DNA of 64,000 nt from Telluribacter humicola (GCF_017355935.1 NZ_JAFIQT010000011.1:1-64000), one strand, 5' to 3'; counted from the stretch's first letter, positions 1 to 9,342 are shown. The notes: a model not told the origin generated them from the letters alone. Program-made: numbers and translations.

Positions 1-350
1 GAGGGAAAAAGATAATAATGCAATTTCTGAATAGAAGGACTACTTCTTAATTTGATGCCAAATCTGTCCAACAGTTGGGGAGCACCATAGTGATATCTTA
101 AGCACTATCCTTGATAAAGATGAGGATTTAGCATTTGACGCTGTTGATCAGCTCCAAGAGTCTTTTTCACCTTAATTTGTTTCCTTACTTTTCTTCAAGT
201 ACTGTTTGTGTTTTTTTATTAAGCTTATACTTAACTCCAAACATAGTATCTCCCAAAGTAACTTCTACAATCCCTATTGCTTCCCCTCCACCTTTGTCGT
301 ACTATTGCGCTGAGAGTAAGGATGTAGCGCATTTTTAGCCATCAATAACC
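1..350. other. AT-rich leader region, no supported gene
   Basis: No convincing gene is visible. The stretch is visibly poorer in GC than the genes that follow. One plus-strand frame gives a protein-like tail that ends in TAA at 173-175, reading ...STILDKDEDLAFDAVDQLQ..., but the same frame is interrupted by TGA at 53-55 and TAG at 32-34. It could be the decayed end of a gene lying to the left of the window, or chance. A 67-codon open frame at 135-338 has no recognisable domain or convincing composition and is not called. Confidence 0.3.
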
Positions 351-3300
351 ATGAACCACATGTACTTTACCGCCCGCTGGTGCCGTAGGTCCGGCCGCGC
401 CCGTCTGGCATCCCTGAGGCTGCTACGGGCGTTTTCTGTTTTTGCCCTGTGCAGCCTGCTTAGTCAGGCCCAGGCCTTGGCGCAAGGAACGCGGCTGCTC
501 CAGCAGCCTACCCTAAGTGGTACCCACATTGCCTTCGTGTACGGCGGCGACCTGTGGGTAACCGACCTCAACGGCCAGGGCCTGCGCCGGCTCACGAGTA
601 CCCCCGCCGTGGAGCGCGATCCGCATTTCTCGCCCGATGGTAAGCTGGTGGCCTTTACCTCCAACCGCTCGGGCAGCAACGCCGTCTATACCGTACCCGT
701 GGAGGGAGGCGACGCCACCCGCCTGACCTGGCACCCCAGCGGCTCCTCCGTTCGCGGCTGGACGCCCGACGGCAAACAGGTACTTTATGCCTCATCGCGC
801 GATGCCGCCCCTACCGCCTACGAGCGCCTGTGGACGGTACCGACTATGGGTGGGCCCTCGACGATACTGACGCAGCAGTGGGGCTTTGATGCGTCCTACG
901 CCTCCGACGGACAGCGGCTGGTCCTCGACCGCATGGACCGCTGGGACTCGGAGTGGCGCGGGTACCGGGGCGGCCAGAATACCCCCCTGATCATCCTGAA
1001 CCTCAAAGACCGCTCGGAGGAGTTGCTCCCCAACGCCTCGACGGTAGACATACAGCCGCTGTGGCTGGGCGAGACCATCTACTTCCTGTCGGACCGCGAC
1101 GGTACGACCAACATCTGGTCATATGCCCCGGCCACCAAAGCCATCAAGCAGGTGACCTCCCTGAAAGGCAGCGATATCAAGTCGTTGGCCGGAACGGGTA
1201 ACCAGTTGGCCTACGAGCGGGACGGCTACCTGTACCTGCTCAACCCGGCGACGGGTACCAGTCGCCAGCTCCCTATCACTATTCAGGGAGATTTTCCCTG
1301 GGCGGCTACGAAGTGGGAGGATGTGACGAAGTCGGCCCGTTCGGCCTCGCTGTCACCCGCGGGTAAGCGGGCCATTATGGAGGCAAGGGGAGAGATATTT
1401 ACGGTACCCGTCGAGAACGGCGATGCCCGCAATATTACCCAAAGCTCCGGCACCGCCGACCGCGCCCCCATCTGGTCGCCCAGCGGCAACGAGATCGCCT
1501 GGTTTTCGGATCAGGGCCGCAAGGGCTATAGCCTGATGATCACTGCGCAGGATGGTATGTCCAAGCCCCTCTCCATCGCTATCGGTGAGTCCAAGATGGC
1601 CTGGGAGCCGCGCTGGTCGCCCGATGGCAAGTACATTGCCTTTGTGGATGATGATGTACGGGTACGGGTGGTAGATCTGAAAGCCGGTACGGTACGCACG
1701 GTGGATGTGGGCGGTACCAACCTCGAGCGCGGAGACATGGGACTGACCTGGTCGCCCGACTCGCAGTGGCTGGCGTACAGCAAGAGCGGCAGGAACAATT
1801 TCAGAGGTATCCACCTGTGGTCGCAGAAAAGCGGCAAATCCCAGCCCATCACCAACCCCATGGCCGATGCTTTTGCCCCGACCTGGGATCTGGACAAGAA
1901 GCACCTCTACTTCCTGGCGAGTACCGAAGTGGCGCTGGGCTCGGGCTGGGCCAACACCAGCTCCATGACCGCCCGCCCCGAGTACGCCGCTTACGTGGTA
2001 AACCTGAGTAAGGAAGACCCGTCACCCTTTAAGCCCAAGAGTGACGAGGAAGACATAAAAGAGGAGAAAAAGCCCGAAGTAGCCATGCAGAAGCCGGAGG
2101 ATAAACCCAAAGGCAAGGGGGGCAAAAGCAAAGGCCCCAAAGAGACCGCCGCCAAGGATAGTACCACCCAGAAGCTGGACGTGGTACAGGTTGACTTTGA
2201 CGGCATCGAGCGCCGGACCATGGCGTTGCCCCTGCCTAAGCGTAACTACCCGCTGCTGATCAATGGCCCCGCCGGAACGGTGTTCATCGGGGAGCAGAAG
2301 CCCAATACTCCCGGCCTGACCCTGCAGAAGTTCAAGTTGGACGACCGCGAGGCCAAGGAGTACGCAAGCGGAGCCAGCCAGGTGTCGGTAACGGCCGATG
2401 GTACCAAAATGCTCGCCAAAGTAGGCAACAGCTGGAAGATGATGGATACCAACAAGCCCAGCGGCTCGGATGGGAAGGAAGTAAAGGTAAACCTGCAGAT
2501 GAAGCTGGACCGCAGCGAAGAGTGGCAGCAGATGTTTGAGGAGGCCTGGCGCTACGAGCGGGACTACTTCTACGACCCCAACATGCACGGCCGTAACTGG
2601 CAGGAAGTATACGAGCGCTACGCGCCGCTGGTACCTTACATCAAGCACCGCGCCGACCTGACGACTATACTAGACCAGGTCAATGGTGAGCTGTCGGTAG
2701 GGCATAGCTTTGTGTTTGGCGGCGACTACCCCGAGGTGGATAAGCCTTCGGTAGGACTGCTGGGCGCGGATCTGGTAGCGGACAACAAGCGCTGGAAGAT
2801 CAAACGTATTTACACCACCGAAAGCTGGAACCCCGAACTATCCAGTCCGCTGGACCGTCCCGGTATCAACGTGCAGGAGGGCTACTACCTGGTAGGCATC
2901 AACGGCCGGGAAATGACCGACGCCGACGATCCGTACCGCATGCTGGATGGTACCGTAGACCGCCAGACGGTGCTGCATATCAACAAGACGCCCCAGTTTG
3001 AAGGAGCGTGGAAAGAAATCGTGAAGCCCATTGGGAACGACAACGCGCTGCGTCAGCGGGCCTGGGTGGAGGATAACCGCCGGATGGTGGACAAGCTCTC
3101 CAATGGCAAGCTGGCCTATATATGGGTACCTAATACGGGCGGCAATGGCTTTGTGTCCTTTAACCGCTACTACTTTGCGCAGCAGGACAAGGAAGGAGCC
3201 GTGATCGACGAGCGCTACAACGGAGGTGGTCTCCTTGACGACTATATGGTAGATCTGATGACGCGCAGCCTGCGGGCATCACTCACCAATGAAGTACCCA

Positions 3301-3722
3301 ACGGTGCTCCCATTCGTCTGCCGGCCGGTATCATCGGGCCCAAGGTACTGCTCATCAACGAGCTGGCCGGTTCGGGCGGGGACTTCTTCCCGTGGGTATT
3401 CCGGCAGCAGAAGGTAGGCCCACTGATCGGTGCCCGTACCTGGGGAGGCCTGGTGAAGTCGTCGGTACACTACCCGCTGGTGGATGGGGGAGCCCTCACC
3501 GCCCCGGACAATGCCGTATTTGACCCGATCAATAAAAAATGGGTGGCCGAAAACGAAGGCGTAGCCCCCGACATAGAGGTACGTCAGGATACCAAATCAC
3601 TGGACAGTGGCCGCGATCCGCAGCTGGAACGGGCGGTGCAGGAAGCCCTGCGCCTGCTGGAACAGAAGGGTACCCTCAATGTCACGGTACCCGCCTACTC
3701 AACCCCGGCGTTACCTAAGTAA
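351..3722 (+). CDS. Tricorn-like S41 family peptidase, secreted
   Basis: This 1123-residue protein is a tricorn-protease homologue, a large serine peptidase that degrades peptides. A basic, hydrophobic leader ends near residue 45 (AQALAQ), so it is probably exported to the periplasm. Residues of about 50-600 contain repeated WD40/TolB-like propeller blades (FSPDGKLVAFTSNRSG, WSPDGKYIAF). A Lys/Glu-rich linker lies near residues 560-610. The core and PDZ regions follow, and the C-terminal S41 domain carries the nucleophile in NELAGSGGD, with Ser at about residue 1008. The length matches the family. An alternative ATG lies three codons downstream. A long hairpin follows the stop codon. The gene is transcribed alone. 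The family assignment is firm; the natural substrate is unknown. Confidence 0.93.
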   Translation: MNHMYFTARWCRRSGRARLASLRLLRAFSVFALCSLLSQAQALAQGTRLLQQPTLSGTHIAFVYGGDLWVTDLNGQGLRRLTSTPAVERDPHFSPDGKLVAFTSNRSGSNAVYTVPVEGGDATRLTWHPSGSSVRGWTPDGKQVLYASSRDAAPTAYERLWTVPTMGGPSTILTQQWGFDASYASDGQRLVLDRMDRWDSEWRGYRGGQNTPLIILNLKDRSEELLPNASTVDIQPLWLGETIYFLSDRDGTTNIWSYAPATKAIKQVTSLKGSDIKSLAGTGNQLAYERDGYLYLLNPATGTSRQLPITIQGDFPWAATKWEDVTKSARSASLSPAGKRAIMEARGEIFTVPVENGDARNITQSSGTADRAPIWSPSGNEIAWFSDQGRKGYSLMITAQDGMSKPLSIAIGESKMAWEPRWSPDGKYIAFVDDDVRVRVVDLKAGTVRTVDVGGTNLERGDMGLTWSPDSQWLAYSKSGRNNFRGIHLWSQKSGKSQPITNPMADAFAPTWDLDKKHLYFLASTEVALGSGWANTSSMTARPEYAAYVVNLSKEDPSPFKPKSDEEDIKEEKKPEVAMQKPEDKPKGKGGKSKGPKETAAKDSTTQKLDVVQVDFDGIERRTMALPLPKRNYPLLINGPAGTVFIGEQKPNTPGLTLQKFKLDDREAKEYASGASQVSVTADGTKMLAKVGNSWKMMDTNKPSGSDGKEVKVNLQMKLDRSEEWQQMFEEAWRYERDYFYDPNMHGRNWQEVYERYAPLVPYIKHRADLTTILDQVNGELSVGHSFVFGGDYPEVDKPSVGLLGADLVADNKRWKIKRIYTTESWNPELSSPLDRPGINVQEGYYLVGINGREMTDADDPYRMLDGTVDRQTVLHINKTPQFEGAWKEIVKPIGNDNALRQRAWVEDNRRMVDKLSNGKLAYIWVPNTGGNGFVSFNRYYFAQQDKEGAVIDERYNGGGLLDDYMVDLMTRSLRASLTNEVPNGAPIRLPAGIIGPKVLLINELAGSGGDFFPWVFRQQKVGPLIGARTWGGLVKSSVHYPLVDGGALTAPDNAVFDPINKKWVAENEGVAPDIEVRQDTKSLDSGRDPQLERAVQEALRLLEQKGTLNVTVPAYSTPALPK

Positions 3723-3732
3723 CTTTAAAAAG

Positions 3733-3786
3733 TCCAGGTCTTTTGCCCTTATCGGTGGTCCTATCGACAAGGGCAAAAGGCCTGGA
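3733..3786. terminator. Long hairpin after the tricorn gene
   Basis: Two 18-base arms (3733-3750 and 3769-3786) pair with a single wobble or mismatch around an 18-base loop. No T-run follows on either strand, so it may be a weak terminator or a 3'-end stabilising structure for the tricorn-like peptidase mRNA. Confidence 0.55.
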
Positions 3787-3868
3787 TCTGTCGCCATAGC
3801 AGTGGTCGGACAGGTACGTAAGGGCTTGCCGGATTAGTAACAGTGGAAGAGGAAAATGGATTGTTGCT

Positions 3869-4696
3869 ATGTTTGTTCAATTCTATCGGCCCTGCCAGGC
3901 GCTTCAGCCTATCGTCAGCAACTACATGCTGATGCACGTCCATCTGGACAGGCATCAGCCTCCCGTCGTAAAACCCTACCCGACCAATCCGGAGCAGTGT
4001 CTGTTTTTCTACGCGCGTGACGCTGTGGAGGTATTTAACTACGCCCTCGAAAAAGAGGAGTTCAGTCCCCCTAGTATTATTGTAGGCCCGCAGGTAGCGC
4101 GGGTCGATATCAAGATGAGCCACGAGCACCTGACCATCAAGGTGGGATTTCAGCCCGGCGGGTTGTTCCGGCTGTTGGGTATGCCCATGTGGCAGTTACT
4201 AGATCAGTCAGTGGATAGCCACCAACTGCTGGGTCAGGAGATCAGTGAAATCAATGAGCAGCTCCGGGCCCTGAATACCTACCCGGATATGATCCGGCTG
4301 ATCGAAAAGTTCTTGCTGAAAAAGATAGCCCTCCGCCAATCCGAAGTCCATGCGATTGATAAAGTGGCTCAGCTCATGCTCCATTCGCGGCAGTACTCAC
4401 TGGACTGGCTGGCCGACCAGTCGTGCCTCAGCCCGAGGCAGTTTGAGCGGAAGTTTCTGGAAAGGGTAGGGATGAGTCCGAAGCTGTTTATGCGGGTGGT
4501 CCGGTTTGCGCAGGCGTACCGGATGAAGGACCGGCAGCCCCAGCTGGACTGGCAGGATATTGTATACCAGTGTGGGTACTACGATCAGATGCACCTGATC
4601 CGGGACTTCAAGCTATTCGCTCACGTTACGCCCACCGGCCTTATGAAAGAAGAAGAACGCTCCCCCGTCAAGATCTTCCCGGGCAACCCTTTCTGA
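3869..4696 (+). CDS. AraC family transcriptional regulator
   Basis: A 275-residue DNA-binding regulator. The N-terminal half (about residues 1-150) looks like the DUF6597-type sensor domain often found in Bacteroidota AraC proteins (FYRPCQALQPIVSNYMLMH). The C-terminal half (about 165-265) carries the two helix-turn-helix motifs of the AraC family, including LSPRQFERKFLERVGMSPKLFMRVVRF and the second helix around WQDIVYQCGYYDQMHLIRDFK. It lies 72 bp upstream of a secreted NTF2-like protein on the same strand, so the two may be co-transcribed. The effector and target genes are not evident. Confidence 0.88.
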   Translation: MFVQFYRPCQALQPIVSNYMLMHVHLDRHQPPVVKPYPTNPEQCLFFYARDAVEVFNYALEKEEFSPPSIIVGPQVARVDIKMSHEHLTIKVGFQPGGLFRLLGMPMWQLLDQSVDSHQLLGQEISEINEQLRALNTYPDMIRLIEKFLLKKIALRQSEVHAIDKVAQLMLHSRQYSLDWLADQSCLSPRQFERKFLERVGMSPKLFMRVVRFAQAYRMKDRQPQLDWQDIVYQCGYYDQMHLIRDFKLFAHVTPTGLMKEEERSPVKIFPGNPF

Positions 4697-4768
4697 TGTC
4701 GGAATTTTACTATTATTCCGGAGCGGCAGGCTCTAATTTCGCTCTATCACCAAAATAGATAGAGTACT

Positions 4769-5275
4769 ATGAAAAAGGTAATCTGTTTTCTCCTGATAGC
4801 ATTGGCAGCAGGCTCAGCCCATGCTCAGACCAGTAAACCATCCGCCGCCGACGAAAAGGCTATAGTACAGGTACTGGATGGTACCGTACAAGCCTGGAAT
4901 GAGCACAACACGGAAAAGTACTTCAGCTACTTTACGCCGGAGGCGCAGTGGGTGAATGTAGTAGGCATGTGGTGGCATAATGTGAAAGAACACCGCCACT
5001 CGCTGAATATATTCATGGACATGATGTTCAACAAGACTACCCACAAGATCCTGAATTCGGAAGTAAAGATGCTGCGGCCTGATCTGGCCCTGGTCCGGCA
5101 TAACTGGCAACTGGACGGCTGGAAAATGCCGGATGGTACCGACATGAGTGACTACTCCACGGGAGTTATGACCATGATTATGGAAAAGAAAGGTGGTAAA
5201 TGGATGGTTATCGACGGACAGAATACGACCATTGATAAAAAGGCCATTGACCCCGCCAAAACAATGAACAAGTAG
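4769..5275 (+). CDS. Secreted SnoaL/NTF2-like (DUF4440-type) protein
   Basis: A 168-residue protein with a clear signal peptide (MKKVICFLLIALAAGSAHA, cleavage near residue 19). The mature part fits the small alpha+beta cone fold of the NTF2/SnoaL superfamily: an N-terminal helix followed by VQAWNEHNTEKYFSYFTPEAQWVN, then strands with VKMLRPDLALVRHNWQLDG and a C-terminal GGKWMVIDGQNT. Such proteins bind small hydrophobic ligands or act as isomerases, dehydratases or unknown enzymes; no catalytic role can be assigned. It follows the AraC gene and is closed by a strong bidirectional terminator. Confidence 0.8.
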   Translation: MKKVICFLLIALAAGSAHAQTSKPSAADEKAIVQVLDGTVQAWNEHNTEKYFSYFTPEAQWVNVVGMWWHNVKEHRHSLNIFMDMMFNKTTHKILNSEVKMLRPDLALVRHNWQLDGWKMPDGTDMSDYSTGVMTMIMEKKGGKWMVIDGQNTTIDKKAIDPAKTMNK

Positions 5276-5307
5276 GTCTTTCCGGCAAAGCAAGGAATCA
5301 ATCTAAT

Positions 5308-5360
5308 AAATACCAAAGAACCCCTGAGGCTTTCGTGCCGGCAGGGGTTCTTTGGTATTT
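5308..5360. terminator. Strong bidirectional terminator
   Basis: A near-perfect inverted repeat with 19-base arms (5308-5326 and 5342-5360), flanked by A and T tracts, sits between the convergent NTF2-like gene and the NmrA-like gene. It can stop transcription from both sides. Confidence 0.9.
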
Positions 5361-5372
5361 TATTCATAGGTA

Positions 5373-6227
5373 CTAGACCAGCTCTTTGTGAGTTTCTACG
5401 TAGTTACGGAAGCTGGTAAGCTGCGGGTAGATCTGCCGGGTTTCGTCCAGCCCGAACTGCCAGGGACGGGTCCTGTTCCACTGCATCTGCCGGTAAAACT
5501 CCCGGCCTAAGAGCCAGAGCATCCAGGGTTGTACCTTGAAGCGGGACTTATTTTTGCCGGTCACCTCCTTCACAATGGTCTTCATTTCTTCGCCGGACAG
5601 GATATCACTGGATACATGGATGGCTTTATTAAGGTAGGGGTCGGGCCGGGCGATGACCTCCGCGGCCACGGCGCCTAGGTCGTCCATAGCTATGAGGTGA
5701 TGCCCCGGTACGTGGTCGTCCAGGACGCCACGCAGCATGGAGATGAAGCCATCGTACTTGGGATTAAACACACTGTCCATAAAGAACACCGTACGCAGGA
5801 AGGTATAGGTCAGGCCGCTGGCCCGTACCTTTTCTTCGATGAGCCACTTGGACTCGATATGCGGTATACCCTGGGCACTATCCGCTCCGGCAATGGAGCT
5901 TTGGACGAAGTGGCGGATACCGGCCTGGCGGGCGGCATTGATCATATGCAGGGCCTGGCGTTGTTCACCTTCCAGGCCTACGCCTTTTTCCCAGTAGTTT
6001 TGCATCGAAAACACCGCGTCGCAACCCCGCAGGGCCTGCACCAGGCTGTCGGGCTGTTCCAGATCCCCCTGAACGATAATGGCTCCCATTTGCGCCAGGG
6101 CCTGAGCCTTGGGATTAGCAGGGTTACGGGTGAGGGCGCGGACGGTGAAGCCCCGCTTCAGCAGGTGGCGCGCTACGGCATTTCCTTGTGAGCCGGTGGC
6201 TCCGGTTACTAGTACTGTCTTTGTCAT
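5373..6227 (-). CDS. NmrA family NAD(P)-binding protein
   Basis: A 284-residue atypical short-chain dehydrogenase of the NmrA/HSCARG type. The N-terminal Rossmann motif is VTGATGSQGNAVARHLLKRG (residues 6-25), followed by an Arg-containing strand (VRALTRNP) that suggests NADP(H) preference. The region GIRHFVQSSIAG replaces the usual active-site strand, and the canonical YxxxK is not obvious, which is normal for NmrA proteins that sense redox cofactors. It is cytoplasmic, with no signal peptide. It is divergent from an AraC-type regulator at 6372 that may control it. The substrate is unknown; a quinone or small-molecule reductase role is possible. Confidence 0.87.
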   Translation of the reverse strand: MTKTVLVTGATGSQGNAVARHLLKRGFTVRALTRNPANPKAQALAQMGAIIVQGDLEQPDSLVQALRGCDAVFSMQNYWEKGVGLEGEQRQALHMINAARQAGIRHFVQSSIAGADSAQGIPHIESKWLIEEKVRASGLTYTFLRTVFFMDSVFNPKYDGFISMLRGVLDDHVPGHHLIAMDDLGAVAAEVIARPDPYLNKAIHVSSDILSGEEMKTIVKEVTGKNKSRFKVQPWMLWLLGREFYRQMQWNRTRPWQFGLDETRQIYPQLTSFRNYVETHKELV

Positions 6228-6371
6228 GGCTTTCGTGTTTTTTGAGTTAATTAAAATTTTGAGGTGTCGATCTATTTCGTCTTGTTTTTACTGATTATCT
6301 TGATACAAATTTCAGCATAACTCCCAGCCCGGTAGTAGACAGTACACGCCAATCTTATCCCATTTGATGCC

Positions 6372-7355
6372 ATGAAGGTGCAGAACTCTATCCTGCGGTT
6401 GATCATATACGGAGCCGTCAAGCACGGTGCCAATTTTCAGCAGTTGTGTCAGCGCGTGGGCATAGCCCCCACGGATCTGAATGATGCCGAAAAGCTCACC
6501 TACTGGGAGATTTCGGCGGGAGCCTGGGATCATGCGCTGGACATGACGGGTGATCCGCTGCTGGCCCTGCACATGGGTGAAGATCCTAATTTTGCGGGTC
6601 TGGGTATGCTAGGCTACCTGATGCAAAGCTGCTCTACGCTGGAAGAGGCCCTGATCGTGCTGGTAAAGTACAACAACACGGTATCCACCATCTTTACGTT
6701 TTCCACCGAAAGCCGCGGGGGGGAATACCACTTTTACTACGAGCCGGTGGCTACCTACCGCAACAAGTACCCTGAGAGCTGTCGGCAGGCGGTAGAGCTG
6801 ATGATGGCCTCGATCACCACGGGTTTTCGGATTTATGCGGATAAGAAAGTTACTCCCCTGCGCGCGGAGCTGGCCTTCCCCAGGCGGTCGCCGCAGGAGT
6901 ACGAGCGGGTACTACAGACCCGGGTGGTATTCGGGGCCGACCGCAATAGCCTGGTGTACCGGCAGGAGGATATAGCTGCTCCCACCATTACCTACGACAA
7001 ATCATTGTACTCCTTCTTTAACCTGCTGCTTACTGAAAAGCAAAATGCTCTGGCGGTACAAAAGTCCCTGGCGGATGAGATCAAGGAGGTACTTCTGAGT
7101 CAGTTTGGCGGGCGGGTACCTCCCATTGAGGTAGTAGCGGCCCACATGAACATGAGTCTGCGAACCTTTCAGCGCCGATTATCAGAAGAAAAAATTACCT
7201 ACCGCCAGGTAAGCAACGAACTCCGGAAAGAGCTGGCGCTGTCGCTGATGAGCAACCGCCAGTCCAGAAAGGCCGAAGTAGCCCAGCTACTCGGCTACGC
7301 TGACCTGAGCAGCTTTCACCGGGCCTACCGCAACTGGACGCAACCTTCCGTTTAG
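6372..7355 (+). CDS. AraC family regulator with Arabinose_bd-type domain
   Basis: A 327-residue regulator. Residues of about 15-200 match the OruR/ArgR-like N-terminal domain (Arabinose_bd family) seen in regulators of catabolic genes (GDPLLALHMGEDPNFAGLGMLGYLMQSCSTLEEAL). The C-terminal 80 residues are the AraC helix-turn-helix pair (MNMSLRTFQRRLSEEKITYRQV; LGYADLSSFHRAYRNWT). It is divergent from the NmrA-like dehydrogenase with 144 bp between the starts, a classic arrangement for a regulator and its target. An ATG at 6372 is used. Confidence 0.88.
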   Translation: MKVQNSILRLIIYGAVKHGANFQQLCQRVGIAPTDLNDAEKLTYWEISAGAWDHALDMTGDPLLALHMGEDPNFAGLGMLGYLMQSCSTLEEALIVLVKYNNTVSTIFTFSTESRGGEYHFYYEPVATYRNKYPESCRQAVELMMASITTGFRIYADKKVTPLRAELAFPRRSPQEYERVLQTRVVFGADRNSLVYRQEDIAAPTITYDKSLYSFFNLLLTEKQNALAVQKSLADEIKEVLLSQFGGRVPPIEVVAAHMNMSLRTFQRRLSEEKITYRQVSNELRKELALSLMSNRQSRKAEVAQLLGYADLSSFHRAYRNWTQPSV

Positions 7356-7816
7356 TCTGTTTCAGCTTCCGGTTATACTTCCATACATATAGTACAGGAG
7401 CTTCCGTAACTTCTTGTTCATTAGGTAGATATAGGTTGTGGGGCGTTCCGCAGCGCTGGGTAACCGTTGTACCATAAGGTGACATTTTGAGGTTTTTCGA
7501 CCACAGTGTACCGGTAGCTCAGTATCAGTGCCGAATAACTGGTTGGGTGGGTACTGAGGGGCTGAGATGGGTATTTAAGGCTCAATAACTACTATTTCAG
7601 GCACTACCTGCTGTAGATTCGGAGTTACGGCACTACCGGCTGTGGCCGAAGGCCTGGCACGCGGGTACTATTTTTTAGCCTTTTCTCCTGTGTTGCTGTC
7701 AGTACGAATACAGTAACCGGGTGAAAGCCAGGTAGTAACTTTTGGCTCACCTGATTAGAAGTAGTGGCTGCGATTAGCTATGATCCACTGCTACTAGTAA
7801 TGTAAAACCATAAAAG
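7356..7816. other. 461-bp intergenic region without a gene
   Basis: No gene is supported here. One antisense open frame only continues out of the AraC gene and is not convincing. A short tRNA-like string (TAGCTCAGT at 7515-7523) is not accompanied by an acceptor stem or T-arm. The promoter of the EF-hand lipoprotein should lie in the right half, but no exact TAnnTTTG box was found. Confidence 0.4.
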
Positions 7817-8530
7817 ATGAAAGTTATGAACAAGCAGGAAAAGAGTGTTCGGAATATAGTCATTAACGGTATCTGTCTTTTCTTCCTTATGGGAGCAGTT
7901 GCCTGTAATACTTCGGAAAGAAATGCCAATACCGCCTCAGAGCGAATAGATGAGGAAGAAAGTGAAATGGCCGCCGAAAATACCTGGGATAATAATCGCT
8001 TTAATACCGACTTCGCCTCTAACAACCGTTATGGGGAGTGGGATGCAAATCGCGACAATTACCTGGATGAGAATGAGTATAGCGGGGGCTTCTACCGCAC
8101 CTGGGATACCAACCGGGATAACAAAGTAGATCAGAATGAGTGGAATACGGCTTCTAAAGATTTTGGAATGGAGAACCAGACCTGGGATAAATGGGATGCC
8201 AACCGGGATGGATCTCTGGATGAGAATGAGTACAGAACGGGCTTTAACCAGAGTGGCTGGTACAGTGAGTGGGATGGTGATGGTGATAAGCGACTAAGCC
8301 AGCAGGAGTACAGCACTGGTCTGTTTGGCCGTTGGGACCGAAACCGTGATAGTATGCTGGATGAAAACGAGTACAGTCCCTATAACACTTACTATGGCAA
8401 TGGAACTGGCAACGGTATGAATAATGGTGCCGGAACCGGTACTGGCAACGAAACAGGTACTGGCACCGGTTCAGGAACTGATGAAGGAACCGGAGCTGGC
8501 AACGCCAATCGACCTGGTAGTGGTAACTAA
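7817..8530 (+). CDS. Lipoprotein with five EF-hand loops
   Basis: A 237-residue acidic protein. A hydrophobic segment ends in a lipobox (LMGAVAC, Cys30), so it is probably lipid-anchored outside the inner membrane. Five canonical 12-residue calcium loops of the form DxNxDxxxxxxE are visible at about residues 76-87, 97-108, 127-138, 153-164 and 174-185. Each is preceded by Trp, and four carry the pattern WDxNRD. The C-terminal 45 residues are a flexible Gly/Thr/Asn-rich tail. It resembles EF-hand domain proteins of unknown function in Cytophagales; calcium binding is inferred from the loops. Translation may start at Met1 or Met4. It is followed by a terminator and stands alone. Confidence 0.85.
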   Translation: MKVMNKQEKSVRNIVINGICLFFLMGAVACNTSERNANTASERIDEEESEMAAENTWDNNRFNTDFASNNRYGEWDANRDNYLDENEYSGGFYRTWDTNRDNKVDQNEWNTASKDFGMENQTWDKWDANRDGSLDENEYRTGFNQSGWYSEWDGDGDKRLSQQEYSTGLFGRWDRNRDSMLDENEYSPYNTYYGNGTGNGMNNGAGTGTGNETGTGTGSGTDEGTGAGNANRPGSGN

Positions 8531-8591
8531 GCCGGATATTCGACCTAATATAGTATAAAAGATTATAGCTGGTATAACCCACTATATATGC

Positions 8592-8644
8592 AGAAGAGGG
8601 AAAACTTGAACTTTAACCGGTTGGGGTCTCCCTCTTCTTTTTGT
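8592..8644 (+). terminator. Rho-independent terminator of the EF-hand gene
   Basis: A perfect 10-bp stem (8592-8601 with 8629-8638) and a 27-base loop are followed by a run of T on the plus strand. It lies between convergent genes. Confidence 0.8.
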
Positions 8645-8689
8645 TACTGATTACTGCTTTATCAAAGCCACACTTTGCGCTGCTCTCTG

Positions 8690-9121
8690 TCAGACTTTGC
8701 CTGGTGCACTTCCAAAATACTGCTTCAGAGCCTTATTAGTTTTTAATCTGTTGATCTTGGTGCTTGACAGAGGCTTTGTGATGTAGGAAAAGCAGGCCGA
8801 ATAGCTCCTGGCCTTTATGGCGTCCTCCATAAATACCGAGTTAGAAAGCACACAGATACGGGTAGCAGGAAATTGGGGCTGGAAACGCCGGGAATACTCA
8901 TCCAGAAAATCCCAGCCGGTCATAACGGGCATAATGATATCCATGATGATAAGCTCCGGCGCTACTCCGTCACCGGCAGTAAGCCTTTCAAAGTACTCAA
9001 TCGCTTCCTGGCCATTTTTTACACTGATGATATTTTCGACAAACTGATGTTTAAGCATGAACCGGTTAATGATGAAGAGGGTAAGCTCATCATCATCGAT
9101 AAGGAGTAAATTCTTTATCAC
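8690..9121 (-). CDS. Single-domain response regulator
   Basis: A 143-residue receiver domain with no output domain. The acidic pocket is LLIDDDELT (Asp9-11), the likely phospho-acceptor is Asp61 in ELIIMDIIMPVMTGWDF, and the conserved Ser/Thr (VLSNS) and Lys (FSYITKPLS) are present. It starts with GTG; no in-frame ATG is available upstream before a stop. Such CheY-like proteins in Bacteroidota work in phosphorelays with hybrid kinases, but no kinase is encoded nearby, so its partner is elsewhere. It converges on the EF-hand gene. Confidence 0.88.
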   Translation of the reverse strand: MIKNLLLIDDDELTLFIINRFMLKHQFVENIISVKNGQEAIEYFERLTAGDGVAPELIIMDIIMPVMTGWDFLDEYSRRFQPQFPATRICVLSNSVFMEDAIKARSYSACFSYITKPLSSTKINRLKTNKALKQYFGSAPGKV

Positions 9122-9342
9122 AGGGTAAGGAGATTAGGTACCATTTAGATCCACAGGTATAGAAAACACTATACAGGCAGGTACGCAAAAGTACTGGTGG
9201 AGAAAGAGACAAATAGTGACAAAGATCACTGTTTACAGGAGAAATATACTATAAACCAATAAAGTTTACCTTAGGGGTTGAAGGAGAGGAGATTAAAATA
9301 GGGCGCGTCTGAGAAGTGTGGTCTCTTTAGTATAACAATAGT

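Noticed and set aside
7515-7523. TAGCTCAGT resembling a tRNA D-arm box
   Set aside because: No acceptor stem, anticodon arm or GGTTCGA-like T-arm at the correct distances.
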